64,000 nucleotides of DNA, taken from Bradyrhizobium glycinis (GTDB lineage: Bacteria > Pseudomonadota > Alphaproteobacteria > Rhizobiales > Xanthobacteraceae). How positions within the stretch are numbered: position 1 is the stretch's first letter; each line of letters begins with the position of its first letter. The translations under genes were made by a program, and so were the position numbers. Shown piece by piece: positions 1 to 9,550 of this stretch. The notes below the pieces were generated by a model. That model searched no databases and had not been told where the DNA came from. It was given only the letters and a program-made list of their open reading frames with translations. Where the stretch lies: positions 1 to 64,000 of the forward strand of contig NZ_JACCHQ010000009.1 of assembly GCF_016031655.1 (NCBI RefSeq), written 5' to 3'.

Positions 1-850
1 CGGCCAGACGGTCGAAGTCGGCCAGCCGCTCGCCACCCTCGACGAGGTCGACCTGAAGCTCCAGGCCGAGCAGGCCGTTGCCGAGCAGACCGCCGCGACC
101 GGCGTGCTGGCCCAGGCCGCCGCCGCCGAGCAGCGCGCCAAGGATCTCAAGGCCAAGGGCTGGACCACGGACGCCCAGCTCGACCAGAGCCGCGCCGCCG
201 CCGATGAAGCGCGCGCCCGCCTGAACCGGGCCGAGCGCTCGGTCGAGTTGACCAAGAATTCCCTTTCCTACGCGACGCTCGTTGCCGACGCCCGCGGCGT
301 CGTCACCGCAACGCTGATCGAGCCCGGCCAGGTGGTTGCCGCGGGCCAGGCTTCGATCCGTGTCGCCCGCTTTGCCGAGAAGGAAGCGGTCGTCGCGATC
401 CCTGAGACGCTGGTTGGACGCGCCAAGTCGGGCGTCGCCAGCGTCACTCTTTGGTCCGAGCCGGACAAGAAATACGCAGCCAAGCTGCGCGAGATCGCGC
501 CGGCAGCCGATCCCACCACGCGCACCTATCTGGCAAAGTTCTCGCTGCCCGAAGCCGACGACAGGGTCGCGCTCGGCATGACCGCGACCCTGACGCTGTC
601 GGATGCCGCGACCGAGCGCGTCGCGCGGTTGCCGCTGTCGGCGCTGTTCAACGAAGGCGGCAAGCCCTCCTTCTACGTCGTCGACGACAACGGTGGGGTC
701 ACGCTCAAGCCGGTCACGGTGAAGTCCTACGAGAGCAAGGACGTCGTCATCACGGGCGGTGTCGACGAGGGCGCCAAGATCGTCGCCCTCGGCGTGCAGA
801 AGCTCGATCCCGGCCAGCGGGTGCGGATCGTGTCGTCCCTGAGTTTTTAG
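1..850 (+). CDS. RND efflux periplasmic adaptor (HlyD/MFP family), 5' end missing
   Basis: This is the C-terminal part of a membrane-fusion protein that bridges an inner-membrane RND pump to an outer-membrane channel. The frame is open from base 2 and enters mid-protein. It shows the end of the first biotinyl-lipoyl half (VEVGQPLATLDEVDLKL), an Ala/Glu-rich alpha-hairpin, the second lipoyl half (GVVTATLIEPGQVVAAGQ), and the beta-barrel and membrane-proximal domains. It ends in LDPGQRVRIV. The pump gene follows 259 bases later on the same strand, so both very likely form one efflux system. The signal peptide or lipobox and the start codon lie outside the window. The substrate cannot be told. 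Confidence 0.9.
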   Translation, partial: GQTVEVGQPLATLDEVDLKLQAEQAVAEQTAATGVLAQAAAAEQRAKDLKAKGWTTDAQLDQSRAAADEARARLNRAERSVELTKNSLSYATLVADARGVVTATLIEPGQVVAAGQASIRVARFAEKEAVVAIPETLVGRAKSGVASVTLWSEPDKKYAAKLREIAPAADPTTRTYLAKFSLPEADDRVALGMTATLTLSDAATERVARLPLSALFNEGGKPSFYVVDDNGGVTLKPVTVKSYESKDVVITGGVDEGAKIVALGVQKLDPGQRVRIVSSLSF

Positions 851-852
851 TT

Positions 853-938
853 TGTCATTCCGGGATGGTCCGAAGGACCAGACCCGGAATCTCGAGATTC
901 CGGGTTCGCCCTGTGGGCGCCCCGGAATGACGAAAGAA
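853..938. repeat. Palindromic intergenic repeat, CATTCCGGG family
   Basis: An imperfect inverted repeat begins GTCATTCCGGGATGG and ends GCCCCGGAATGAC, with an inner CCCGGAATC/GATTCCGGG pair. Related copies lie at 5710-5826 and 39433-39533. It lies directly behind the adaptor stop codon. It would fold into a long RNA stem and may attenuate transcription or protect mRNA ends, but no function is shown. Confidence 0.8.
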
Positions 939-989
939 GTGAGTTACGTCGTGTGAGGCGAGTTTCGGCCCTTGTCCCTAAGCAAAGGC

Positions 990-1055
990 TGAAGCGGCGA
1001 AGCGATCCAGAACCTGCCCAGCCCCCTGGATTGCTTCGCTGCCTCGCGACGACGG
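990..1055. repeat. Degenerate copy of the GAAGCAATCCAG palindromic repeat
   Basis: The sequence GGCGAAGCGATCCAG is mirrored by CTGGATTGCTTCGCTG about 20 bases on. This matches the repeat that is intact at 4968-5046. The outer CATTGCGAG arms are eroded (CTCGCGACGAC on the right side). It is probably an old copy in the adaptor-pump gap. Confidence 0.6.
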
Positions 1056-1109
1056 TTTGAACAGAGCGGCTGTCGTTGTTTGCAACTGGATCGTCTTTCG
1101 GAGAGTGCG

Positions 1110-4100
1110 ATGAAGCGCTTCAACCTTTCGGCCTGGGCCGTCAGCCATCCGACGCTGGTGCTCTTCCTGATGATCGTGCTCGGCGCCGCCGGCTTCTTCT
1201 CCTATGAGAAGCTCGGCCGCGCCGAGGATCCGTTCTTCACCGTGAAGGTGGTCAACGTCTCCGTGATGTGGCCCGGCGCGACCGCGCAGGAGATTCAGAC
1301 GCAGGTTGCCGACCCGATCGAGAAGAAGATCCAGGAGCTGCCCTATTTCGAGAAGGTGCAGACCTATTCCAAGCCCGGCTTCACCGCGCTCCAGGTCACT
1401 TTCCGCGACAACACGCCGCCGAAGGACGTGCCCTACCTCTTCTATCTCCTGCGCAAGAAGCTGGTCGACGTGCAGGGCCAGCTGCCGTCCGGCATTCTTG
1501 GGCCCGTCGTCAACGACGAGTTCTCCGACGTCGATTCCATCCTCTACATGATGACCGGCGACGGCGCCGATTATGCCCAGCTCAAGAAGGTCTCCGAAGG
1601 TTTTCGCCAGCGCCTGCTCAAGGTGCCCGGCGTGACCAAGGTCGACGTCTACGGCAACCAGGATGAGCGCATCTTCGTCGAATTCAGCCACGCCAAGCTT
1701 GCCACGCTCGGCATCACGCCGCAGGCCCTGTTCGATTCGCTCGCCAAGCAGAACAACGTGACGCCGGCCGGCACGGTCGAGACGTCCTCGCAGCGCGTGC
1801 CGCTGCGCGTCACCGGCGCGCTCGACGGTGCCAAGGCCGTCGCCGAAACGCCGGTCGAGAGCAACGGCCGCGTGTTCCGTCTTGGCGACATCGCCACCGT
1901 CACCCACGGCTATGTCGATCCGCCGAGTTTCGTTGTGCGCCAGGAAGGCAAGCCCGCCATCGGCATCGGCATCGTCACCGCCAAGGGCGCCAACATCCTC
2001 GAGCTCGGCAAGCAGGTCGAGAAGGCGACGGCCGACTTCATGATGGCGGTGCCGCAGGGCATCGACGTCAAGCTGATCGCCGACCAGCCCAAGGTGGTCG
2101 AGCACGCCGTCGGCGAGTTCGTGCACTCCTTCATGGAAGCGCTCGTCATCGTGCTGTTCGTCTCGTTCCTGGCGCTCGGCTGGCGCACCGGCATCGTGGT
2201 CGCGCTGTCGGTGCCCTTGGTGCTCGGCATCGTCTTCATCGTCATGAACACGATGTCGCTCGATCTGCACCGCATCACGCTCGGCGCGCTGATCATCGCG
2301 CTCGGCCTGCTCGTCGACGACGCCATCATCGCGGTCGAGATGATGGTGGTGAAGATGGAGCAGGGCTGGGACCGCATTCGTGCGGCGTCCTTTGCCTGGG
2401 AATCTACTGCGTTTCCGATGCTCACGGGAACGCTGGTCACGGCCGCTGGCTTCCTCCCCATCGGCTTTGCCAATTCGGCGGTCGGCGAATATGCCGGCAG
2501 CATCTTCTGGATCGTGGCGATCGCGCTGGTCGCCTCCTGGTTCGTGGCGGTGATCTTCACGCCCTATATCGGCGTCAAGCTGCTGCCGGAGATGAAGGCG
2601 CACCACAACCATGATCCGCATGCGGTCTACGAGACCCGCATGTACCGCGGCTTGCGCGCCATCGTGAAATGGTGCGTCAACCACCGCATTACCGTGGTGG
2701 CCGCGACCGTCGGCGTCTTCTTCGCCTCGATCGTCGGCTTCGGCCATGTCCAGCAGCAGTTCTTCCCGCTCTCGGAGCGGCCCGAGCTGTTCCTGCAGCT
2801 GCGCCTTCCGGAAGGCACCGCCTTCAACGTCACCGAGAAGGCAGTGAAGAAGGCCGAGACGCTGCTCAAGGACGACAAGGACATCGAGACCTATACCGCC
2901 TATGTCGGCCAGGGCTCGCCGCGCTTCTGGCTCGGCCTCAACCCGCAGCTTCCGAACGAGGCCTTTGCCGAGATCGTCATCGTTGCCAAGGGGGTCGAGG
3001 CGCGCGAGCGCATCAAGGCCAAGATCGAGACCGCGGCAGCCGAGGGCTTCCTGACCGAGGCACGCGTGCGCGTCGACCGCTTCAATTTCGGTCCGCCGGT
3101 CGGCTTTCCCGTGCAGTTCCGCGTGATCGGGCCCGACCCCAACAAGGTGCGCGATATCGCCTATCAGGTCCGCGACGTCATGCGGCAGAACAAGAACGTC
3201 AAGGACGTTCAGCTCGACTGGAACGAGCAGTCGCCCTACCTCAAGCTCGTCGTCGACCAGGACCGCGCCCGCGCCATGGGCCTGACCCCGCAGGACGTCT
3301 CGCAGGCGCTGGCGATGCTGATCTCGGGCTCGCAGGTCACCACCGTGCGCGACGGCATCGAGAAGGTCGGCGTGGTCGCCCGCGCGATCCCGTCCGAGCG
3401 CCTCGACCTCGGCGGCGTCGGTGATCTCACCATCACCTCGCGCAATGGCGTCGCCGTGCCGCTGCAGCAGATCGCGAGAATCGAATATGCCCATGAGGAC
3501 CCGATCATCTGGCGGCGCAACCGCGACATGGCGATCACCGTGCGCTCCGACGTCGTCGACGGCGTCCAGGCCCCCGATGTCACCAACCAGATCACGCCGA
3601 AGCTGAAGGCGATCAAGGATCACCTCGAGCCGGCCTACCGGATCGAGCCGGGCGGCGCGTTCGAGGAGTCCGCAAAGGGCAACGCCTCGATCTTCATCCT
3701 CTTCCCGGTGATGGTCATGGTGATGCTGACGCTGCTGATGATCCAGCTGCAGAGCTTCTCACGCCTGATCCTGGTGTTCCTGACCGCGCCGCTCGGCATC
3801 GTCGGTGCCTCGCTCGGTCTCAACGTCGCCAATGCCCCGTTCGGGTTCGTCGCGCTGCTCGGTCTGATCGCGCTCGCCGGCATGATCATGCGCAACACGG
3901 TCATCCTGGTCGACCAGATCGAGACCGACGTCTCCCACGGCCTGACCCGGCGCGAGGCGATCGTCGAGGCAACCGTCCGCCGCGCCCGACCGGTGGTGCT
4001 GACGGCGCTCGCCGCCATCCTTGCCATGATACCGCTGTCGCGCTCGGCCTTCTGGGGCCCTATGGCGATCACCATCATGGGCGGCCTGTTCGTCGCGACC

Positions 4101-4247
4101 TTCCTGACGCTGCTGTACCTGCCGGGCCTCTACGCCCTGTGGTTCCGCAAGAGCCTGGACGAGGCCGGAACGCCCGAGCAGCCTGCCGCGCCGCAGCATG
4201 AGAGCGATGACCCGCACGCAATTCCGCTTGCCGAAGCGGCTGAATAG
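1110..4247 (+). CDS. RND multidrug efflux pump permease (AcrB/HAE1-like)
   Basis: This 1045-residue proton-driven inner-membrane transporter has the usual length for hydrophobe/amphiphile RND pumps. It has a first TM segment (HPTLVLFLMIVLGAAGFFSY), a large periplasmic porter loop, a block of TM helices with the proton-relay pair in GLLVDDAIIAVEMM, a second periplasmic loop and a second TM block ending LLYLPGLYALWF. I chose ATG 1110, with GGAGAG six bases before it, over the in-frame ATG at 1080, which lacks a ribosome site and would add ten non-family residues. It works with the upstream adaptor. No outer-membrane factor gene is in view. Substrates are unknown. Confidence 0.95.
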   Translation: MKRFNLSAWAVSHPTLVLFLMIVLGAAGFFSYEKLGRAEDPFFTVKVVNVSVMWPGATAQEIQTQVADPIEKKIQELPYFEKVQTYSKPGFTALQVTFRDNTPPKDVPYLFYLLRKKLVDVQGQLPSGILGPVVNDEFSDVDSILYMMTGDGADYAQLKKVSEGFRQRLLKVPGVTKVDVYGNQDERIFVEFSHAKLATLGITPQALFDSLAKQNNVTPAGTVETSSQRVPLRVTGALDGAKAVAETPVESNGRVFRLGDIATVTHGYVDPPSFVVRQEGKPAIGIGIVTAKGANILELGKQVEKATADFMMAVPQGIDVKLIADQPKVVEHAVGEFVHSFMEALVIVLFVSFLALGWRTGIVVALSVPLVLGIVFIVMNTMSLDLHRITLGALIIALGLLVDDAIIAVEMMVVKMEQGWDRIRAASFAWESTAFPMLTGTLVTAAGFLPIGFANSAVGEYAGSIFWIVAIALVASWFVAVIFTPYIGVKLLPEMKAHHNHDPHAVYETRMYRGLRAIVKWCVNHRITVVAATVGVFFASIVGFGHVQQQFFPLSERPELFLQLRLPEGTAFNVTEKAVKKAETLLKDDKDIETYTAYVGQGSPRFWLGLNPQLPNEAFAEIVIVAKGVEARERIKAKIETAAAEGFLTEARVRVDRFNFGPPVGFPVQFRVIGPDPNKVRDIAYQVRDVMRQNKNVKDVQLDWNEQSPYLKLVVDQDRARAMGLTPQDVSQALAMLISGSQVTTVRDGIEKVGVVARAIPSERLDLGGVGDLTITSRNGVAVPLQQIARIEYAHEDPIIWRRNRDMAITVRSDVVDGVQAPDVTNQITPKLKAIKDHLEPAYRIEPGGAFEESAKGNASIFILFPVMVMVMLTLLMIQLQSFSRLILVFLTAPLGIVGASLGLNVANAPFGFVALLGLIALAGMIMRNTVILVDQIETDVSHGLTRREAIVEATVRRARPVVLTALAAILAMIPLSRSAFWGPMAITIMGGLFVATFLTLLYLPGLYALWFRKSLDEAGTPEQPAAPQHESDDPHAIPLAEAAE

Positions 4248-4280
4248 ATGAGAAGACTGCTGACCAACGAGTCCTGACTG

Positions 4281-4880
4281 ATGGCCCTTGTTTCGGAACA
4301 TATCGAAGTCGACACCCGGGATCGCATCCTCGAGGTGGCCGAGCGGCTGTTCCGCCAGATCGGCTACCAGAAAACGACCGTCGGCGACATCGCCAAGGAG
4401 CTCAGGATGAGCCCCGCCAACGTGTATCGCTTCTTCGAATCGAAGAAGGCGATCCATCAGGCGGTGGCGCGGGGCCTGATGGGCGAGGTCGAGCTGGAGG
4501 CGCAGCGGATCGTGGCAAAGCCCGGTCCGGTCAAGGAGCGCTTCCGCGAGCTGCTCACCACCATCAACCGCATGAACACCGAGCGCTATGTCGGCGACAA
4601 CAAGCTGCACGAGATGGTCGCGATCGCGATGGAGGAGGACTGGGACGTCTGCGTCGCTCATATGGAGTGCGTCGCCGGAATGATCGGCCAGATGATCGCG
4701 CAAGGCGTCGCCTCCGGGGAGTTCGAGGCGCCGGACCTGCAGCTGGCTGCGCTCTGCTCATGTTCCGCGATGATCCGCTTCTTCCACCCCCAGATGATCG
4801 CCCAGTGCGCCACCAAGCCTGGCCCGACCATCGACCAGATGATCGATTTCGTCATCGCGGGTCTGTCGCCGCGCCACTGA
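4281..4880 (+). CDS. TetR/AcrR-family transcriptional regulator
   Basis: This 199-residue protein has an N-terminal TetR helix-turn-helix (residues about 12-58: RDRILEVAERLFRQIGYQKTTVGDIAKELRMS, then the recognition helix PANVYRFFESKKAI). A helical ligand-binding domain follows. The gene starts 33 bases behind the pump gene on the same strand, so it is probably co-transcribed and represses its own efflux operon. Most pump repressors are instead divergent from their targets. The ligand and operator are not visible from sequence. Confidence 0.92.
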   Translation: MALVSEHIEVDTRDRILEVAERLFRQIGYQKTTVGDIAKELRMSPANVYRFFESKKAIHQAVARGLMGEVELEAQRIVAKPGPVKERFRELLTTINRMNTERYVGDNKLHEMVAIAMEEDWDVCVAHMECVAGMIGQMIAQGVASGEFEAPDLQLAALCSCSAMIRFFHPQMIAQCATKPGPTIDQMIDFVIAGLSPRH

Positions 4881-4967
4881 CGGGGCGGCGGGTTTCCTCC
4901 TATAAGCAGTCCTACCGCCTCCTGGCTGATCGGCTAGCGGTGGACTAGGACGGATCAACAAACTCCC

Positions 4968-5046
4968 GTCATTGCGAGCGCAGCGAAGCAATCCAGACTG
5001 TCGCCGCGGAGGGATTCTGGATTGCTTCGCTGCGCTCGCAATGACG
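4968..5046. repeat. Palindromic repeat, CATTGCGAG..CTCGCAATG family
   Basis: The near-perfect inverted repeat has left arm CGTCATTGCGAGCGCAGCGA plus AGCAATCCAG, mirrored by CTGGATTGCTTCGCTGCGCT plus CGCAATGACG around a centre of about 18 bases. The same family occurs at 23832-23919 and, decayed, at 990-1055. It ends only 16 bases before the flavin reductase start, so it lies in that gene's 5' leader. Confidence 0.9.
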
Positions 5047-5062
5047 AAAAGGAAGCAAGCGC

Positions 5063-5686
5063 GTGACCGACAAAGACCTGTACTTCTACGAGCCTTCCAA
5101 GGGCCACGGCCTCAAGCACGATCCCTTCAACGCCATCATCGCGCCGCGGCCGATCGGCTGGATCTCCTCGCGCGATGCCAGGGGCCACGTCAACCTCGCG
5201 CCCTACAGCTTCTTCAACGCGTTCTGCTACGTGCCGCCGATCATCGGCTTCTCCTCGACCAACTGGAAGGACACGGTCAAGAACATGCAGCAGACCGGCG
5301 AGTTCGTCTGGAATCTCACGACGATGGATCTCGCCAAGCACATGAACGCGACCGCGGCGCATGTCGCCCCCGAGGTCGACGAGTTCGAGGTCGCGGGGCT
5401 CACCGCCGTGCCCGGCAAGCTCGTCAACGTGCCGCGTGTCGGGGAGAGCCCGGTCGCCTTCGAGTGCAAGGTGTCCGACATCGTTCGCCTCAAGGGCGCC
5501 GACGGCAAGGAGGCCGACGCTTGGCTGACTCTCGGCGAAGTCGTCGCCGTCCACATCGACAAGGCCTTGATCAAGGACGGGGTCTACCAGACCGCCGCTG
5601 CCCGCCCCATCGTCCGCGCCGGCCGGCGCGGCGATTATTTCGAGATCAAGCCGGAGAACATGTTCGAGATGATCCGGCCGGACTAG
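5063..5686 (+). CDS. Flavin reductase-like (FMN-binding split-barrel) family protein
   Basis: This 207-residue protein has the flavin-reductase-like split barrel: INAIIAPRPIGWISS early (the classic PRPIG flavin-binding turn), APYSFFNAFCYVPP, and a C-terminal half with a conserved AARPIVRAGRRGDYFEI. Family members reduce FMN or FAD with NAD(P)H, or act as flavin-binding oxidoreductases in the cytoplasm. The start is GTG 5063, preceded by AAGGAAG. It stands alone between two palindromic repeats, so the genetic context gives no partner monooxygenase. The exact substrate is unknown. Confidence 0.88.
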   Translation: MTDKDLYFYEPSKGHGLKHDPFNAIIAPRPIGWISSRDARGHVNLAPYSFFNAFCYVPPIIGFSSTNWKDTVKNMQQTGEFVWNLTTMDLAKHMNATAAHVAPEVDEFEVAGLTAVPGKLVNVPRVGESPVAFECKVSDIVRLKGADGKEADAWLTLGEVVAVHIDKALIKDGVYQTAAARPIVRAGRRGDYFEIKPENMFEMIRPD

Positions 5687-5709
5687 TCCGGGGCACCGTT
5701 CTCTCCACA

Positions 5710-5826
5710 CGTCATTCCGGGGCACGCGAAGCATGAGCCCGGAATCCATAACCAGATTGGGAGTATGGATTCTCAGGTGCGCAATTGCACACCGTAGCTC
5801 GACGCTACGCGTCGCCCCGGAATGAC
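5710..5826. repeat. Palindromic repeat, CATTCCGGG family; fills most of the 5687-5997 gap
   Basis: The left arm CGTCATTCCGGGGCACGCGA is mirrored by CGCGTCGCCCCGGAATGACA. Inner pieces (GGAATCCATA and TATGGATTCT) also pair. The 311-base gap between the flavin reductase and fadE holds this repeat and about 170 further bases in which I see no gene. The fadE promoter is probably in 5827-5985. Confidence 0.85.
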
Positions 5827-5997
5827 AGCGGAGAGACATTCAGCCCCCCAATCCCTCCCGGAACTGCACCCACGGCCCGGCCGTTATCGCCGTCGGGCGG
5901 CCGCCCGGCCGCGGCAATGTTGCAGGCGAGATGTTCGCCTTCGCCAGCCGATTTCCGCTAAAATGCCCGATAACCGCGCCGATGCATGAGGTCCGCC

Positions 5998-8265
5998 ATG
6001 AGCTTCCGCCGCGACACCATCACAAAGCCGATCTTCTCGTGGGCGCGCGGCGTGCTGCCGGCGATGTCCGACACCGAGCGGGAGGCGCTGGAGGCGGGCG
6101 ACGTCTGGTGGGATGCCGATCTCTTCACCGGCAACCCCGACTGGTCGAAGCTGCTGAAGGTCCCGCAGGCGACGCTGACGGACGAGGAGCGGGCCTTCCT
6201 CAATGGCCCCGTCGACGAGCTCTGCGCCATGCTCGACGAATGGAAGATTTTCTGGGAATCGCGCGACCTGCCGCCGGACGTCTGGCACTTCGTCAAGCGC
6301 GAGAAATTCTTCGGCATGATCATTCCGAAGGAGTTCGGCGGCCTCGGCTTTTCGCCCTACGCGCATTCGGAAGTGGTGCGCAAGATCTCGACCCGCTCGA
6401 TCGCGGCCGCGGTCACCGTGATGGTGCCGAACTCGCTCGGCCCGGGCGAGCTCCTGATGCGCTTCGGCACCATTGAGCAGCAGCAGCGCTGGCTGCCGCG
6501 CCTCGCCGACGGCCGCGAGATTCCCTGCTTCGGCCTCACCAGCCCGGAAGCCGGCTCTGATGCCGCCTCGATGGTCGACAGCGGCATCATCTGCAAAGGC
6601 GAATTCGAGGGGCGCGAGGTCGTCGGCCTCCGCCTCAACTGGCACAAGCGCTACATCACGCTCGGTCCCGTCGCGACGCTGCTTGGTCTTGCCTTCAAGG
6701 CCTATGATCCCGCTCATCTCGTGGGGAGCCAGGAAGAGCTCGGCATCACCGTGGCGCTGATCCCGACGAACCTGCCCGGCGTCGAGATCGGGCAGCGTCA
6801 TCTACCCTCGATGCAGGTGTTTCAGAACGGCCCGAATTGGGGCCGCGACGTCTTCATTCCGCTCGACTACGTCATCGGCGGCAAGGAGCGGCTGGGGCAG
6901 GGCTGGAAGATGCTGATGACGGCGCTGGCCGCCGGCCGCGGCATCTCGCTGCCGTCGCTGTCGGCGGCAGGTGCCGCCTATGCCGCGCGCACCACCGGCG
7001 CCTATGCCCGCATCCGCGAGCAGTTCGGCATCTCGATCTCCAAGTTCGAAGGCGTCGAGGAGCCGCTCGCCCGCATCGTCGCGACCGCCTACCAGCTCGA
7101 TGCCGCACGCCGGCTCACCTGTGCTGCGCTGAATGCCGGAGTCCATCCCGCCGTCATCTCCGGCATCATGAAGCTGCACGCGACCGAGCGGATGCGCACT
7201 GCGATCGATGACGCCATGGACATCCATGGCGGCAAGGCCGTGATCGACGGTCCGCAAAACTATCTCGGCAATCTGCATCGCGCCGTTCCGGTCGGCATCA
7301 CGGTCGAGGGTGCCAACATCCTGACGCGCAATCTCATCGTGTTCGGGCAAGGAGCGATCCGCGCCCATCCTTACCTGCTCGACGAGATGAATGCGCTCGC
7401 AGATAGCGATCGCGAGCGCGGTCTCAGCGCGTTCGACAAGGCGTTCTGGAAGCATGTCGGCCACAGCGTCCGGACACTATTTCGCGCCATGGGTCGCAGC
7501 TGGACCTTTGGCGCATTCGCCCCAGTGCCCGATGCGGGCGATGCCACGCCCTTCTACCGCCAGCTCTCGCGCTACTCGGCGGCATTTGCGCTCTGCGCCG
7601 ACCTGGCGCTGCTGATGCTCGGCGGCGCGCTCAAGCGCAAGGAGATGCTGTCGGCCCGCTTCGGCGACATCCTGTCCGAGCTCTATCTGCTCTCGGCCGC
7701 GCTGAAGCGCTGGCAGGACGAGGGGCAGCAGAACGAGGATTTTGCCGCGCTCGAATGGTGCATGGCGACCGGGTTCAAAACCATCGAAAGCCGGCTCGCC
7801 GAAATCCTGGCCAACCTGCCGAACCGCTTCGTCGCCGGCTTCCTCAAGCTGGTAGTGCAGCCGTTCGGCGCCCGCGTGCTCGGCCCGTCCGACCGCGTTG
7901 TGCACCAATGTGCTGCCATCGTGCTGGAGCCGTCGGCGGCACGCGAGCGCCTCACGCCGGATCTCGCTCATGTGGACGACGACGGCGGCTTCGCCCGGCT
8001 CGAGCGCGCGTTCAAGCTGGTCGCGGCGACGGATGCGATCGCCAAGCGCATGCGTGCTGCGCATATCCGCGACTGGAAGGAGGCGGTCACGAAAGGCGTG
8101 ATCACGCAAGCCGAGGGCGACCAACTCGCCGCTGCCCGCGAAGCCGTCACAAAAGCGATAGAGGTCGACGATTTTCCGCCGGAGGCGCTGTCGCCGATTT
8201 ACAAGAAAACCGTCAATGTGCATCAGTTCTTCCAGGAACTCGGTGAGCAGAGGGCGGCGAGCTGA
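5998..8265 (+). CDS. fadE: Acyl-CoA dehydrogenase, FadE type (with C-terminal DUF1974)
   Basis: This enzyme performs the first step of fatty-acid beta-oxidation, FAD-dependent oxidation of acyl-CoA to trans-2-enoyl-CoA. The 755 residues follow E. coli FadE closely: DVWWDADLF near the N terminus, PNSLGPGELLMRFG, CFGLTSPEAGSDAASM, DAMDIHGGKAV, VEGANILTRNLIVFGQGAIR, and a long C-terminal domain specific to FadE. The N-terminal membrane segment of E. coli FadE is absent. I chose ATG 5998, with GAGG six bases upstream, over ATG 5986, which has no ribosome site. Its stop overlaps the thiolase start by one base (TGATG), so the two are translationally coupled. Confidence 0.95.
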   Translation: MSFRRDTITKPIFSWARGVLPAMSDTEREALEAGDVWWDADLFTGNPDWSKLLKVPQATLTDEERAFLNGPVDELCAMLDEWKIFWESRDLPPDVWHFVKREKFFGMIIPKEFGGLGFSPYAHSEVVRKISTRSIAAAVTVMVPNSLGPGELLMRFGTIEQQQRWLPRLADGREIPCFGLTSPEAGSDAASMVDSGIICKGEFEGREVVGLRLNWHKRYITLGPVATLLGLAFKAYDPAHLVGSQEELGITVALIPTNLPGVEIGQRHLPSMQVFQNGPNWGRDVFIPLDYVIGGKERLGQGWKMLMTALAAGRGISLPSLSAAGAAYAARTTGAYARIREQFGISISKFEGVEEPLARIVATAYQLDAARRLTCAALNAGVHPAVISGIMKLHATERMRTAIDDAMDIHGGKAVIDGPQNYLGNLHRAVPVGITVEGANILTRNLIVFGQGAIRAHPYLLDEMNALADSDRERGLSAFDKAFWKHVGHSVRTLFRAMGRSWTFGAFAPVPDAGDATPFYRQLSRYSAAFALCADLALLMLGGALKRKEMLSARFGDILSELYLLSAALKRWQDEGQQNEDFAALEWCMATGFKTIESRLAEILANLPNRFVAGFLKLVVQPFGARVLGPSDRVVHQCAAIVLEPSAARERLTPDLAHVDDDGGFARLERAFKLVAATDAIAKRMRAAHIRDWKEAVTKGVITQAEGDQLAAAREAVTKAIEVDDFPPEALSPIYKKTVNVHQFFQELGEQRAAS

Positions 8266-9548
8266 TGGCACGACCGGTATTCATCGTCGACGGCAGCCGG
8301 ACGCCGTTCCTGAAGGCGCGTTCGGGGCCCGGGCCGTTCACGCCGGTCGATCTCGCCGTGCAATGCGGCCGGCCGCTGCTGGCGCGCCAGCCGTTCTCGC
8401 CCGATAGCTTCGACCAGGTCATCCTCGGTTGCGTCAACGTGATCGCTGACGAGATGAACCCGGCCCGTGTGGCTGCGCTCCGGCTCGGCATGGGCGAGGA
8501 CATGGTCGCCTTCACCGTGCAGATCAATTGCGGCTCGGGCATGCAGTCGATCGACACCGCCTACCGCTATATCCGCGAAGGCCATGCCGACATCATCCTC
8601 GCCGGCGGCACCGAGGCGCTCAGCCACGCGCCGCTGGTGTGGCCGAATTCCGGCGTGCGCTGGTTCGCCGGCCTTGCCACGGCCAAGGGCGTGGCCGCGA
8701 AGCTCGCCTCGGCGTTCAAGCTGAGGCCGCGCGATCTCAAGCCGATCATCGGCCTCGAGCGCGGCCTGACCGATCCCGTCACCGAGCTGAACATGGGCCA
8801 GACGGCAGAGGTCGTCGGCCATCTCTTCAGCATCACCCGCGCGCAGTCCGATGCCTATGCCGCCGAGAGCCACCGCCGGCTCGCGCATGCGCAAAGCGCG
8901 GGTTATCTGAAGGGCGAGGTCGAGACTGCGTTTTCCCGCGACGGCAAGTTTTTCGACCACGACGATGGCGTGCGCCCGGACTCCACGGCCGAGACGCTCG
9001 CCAAGCTCCGGCCGGTGTTCGAGCGTCCGTGGGGCCAGGTCACTGCCGGCAATTCCTCGCAGATCACCGACGGTGCCTCCTGGGTGATCCTCGCCTCCGA
9101 CGCCGCCGTTGCAAAGCACAAGTTGACGCCGAAGGCCGTCATCGTCGACAGCCATTGGGCCGCGCTCGACCCCACCATCATGGGGCTCGGTCCGGTGATG
9201 TCGGTGACGCCGCTGCTGAAGCGCAACGACCTCACCCTCAAGGACGTCGAGACCTGGGAGCTGAACGAGGCCTTCGCGACGCAAGTGCTCGGCTGTCTCG
9301 CCGCCTGGAACGATGACAAGTTCTGCCGCGAAATTTTGCGGCTCGACGGCGCGGCCGGCGAGATCGACCGCGAGAGGCTGAACGTCGACGGCGGCGCGAT
9401 TTCGCTCGGCCACCCCGTCGGCACCTCCGGCAACCGCATCGTGCTGCATCTCGTCAACGCGATGAAGCGGCTCGGCACGCGCCGTGGTGTGGCCACCGAA
9501 TGCATCGGCGGCGGGCTCGGCGGCGCCATGCTGATCGAGGCGGTGTGA
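8265..9548 (+). CDS. fadI: Acetyl-CoA acyltransferase / 3-ketoacyl-CoA thiolase (FadI-like)
   Basis: This enzyme performs the last step of the beta-oxidation cycle, thiolytic cleavage of 3-ketoacyl-CoA. In 427 residues it carries the nucleophilic Cys89 (INCGSGMQS), the NVDGGAISLGHPVGTSG loop with the catalytic His, and Cys413 in TECIGGGLGGAM. The middle loop with NMGQTAEVVG resembles the FadI/trifunctional-beta branch more than FadA. It overlaps fadE by one base and is followed after two bases by the fadJ-like gene, so all three are one operon. An acetoacetyl-CoA thiolase role cannot be excluded. Confidence 0.93.
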   Translation: MARPVFIVDGSRTPFLKARSGPGPFTPVDLAVQCGRPLLARQPFSPDSFDQVILGCVNVIADEMNPARVAALRLGMGEDMVAFTVQINCGSGMQSIDTAYRYIREGHADIILAGGTEALSHAPLVWPNSGVRWFAGLATAKGVAAKLASAFKLRPRDLKPIIGLERGLTDPVTELNMGQTAEVVGHLFSITRAQSDAYAAESHRRLAHAQSAGYLKGEVETAFSRDGKFFDHDDGVRPDSTAETLAKLRPVFERPWGQVTAGNSSQITDGASWVILASDAAVAKHKLTPKAVIVDSHWAALDPTIMGLGPVMSVTPLLKRNDLTLKDVETWELNEAFATQVLGCLAAWNDDKFCREILRLDGAAGEIDRERLNVDGGAISLGHPVGTSGNRIVLHLVNAMKRLGTRRGVATECIGGGLGGAMLIEAV

Positions 9549-9550
9549 CC

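Noticed and set aside
978..3623. 881-codon open frame on the minus strand opposite the RND pump
   Set aside because: It is the antisense shadow of the GC-rich pump gene, with Asp/His/Arg-rich composition, no domain and no ribosome site.
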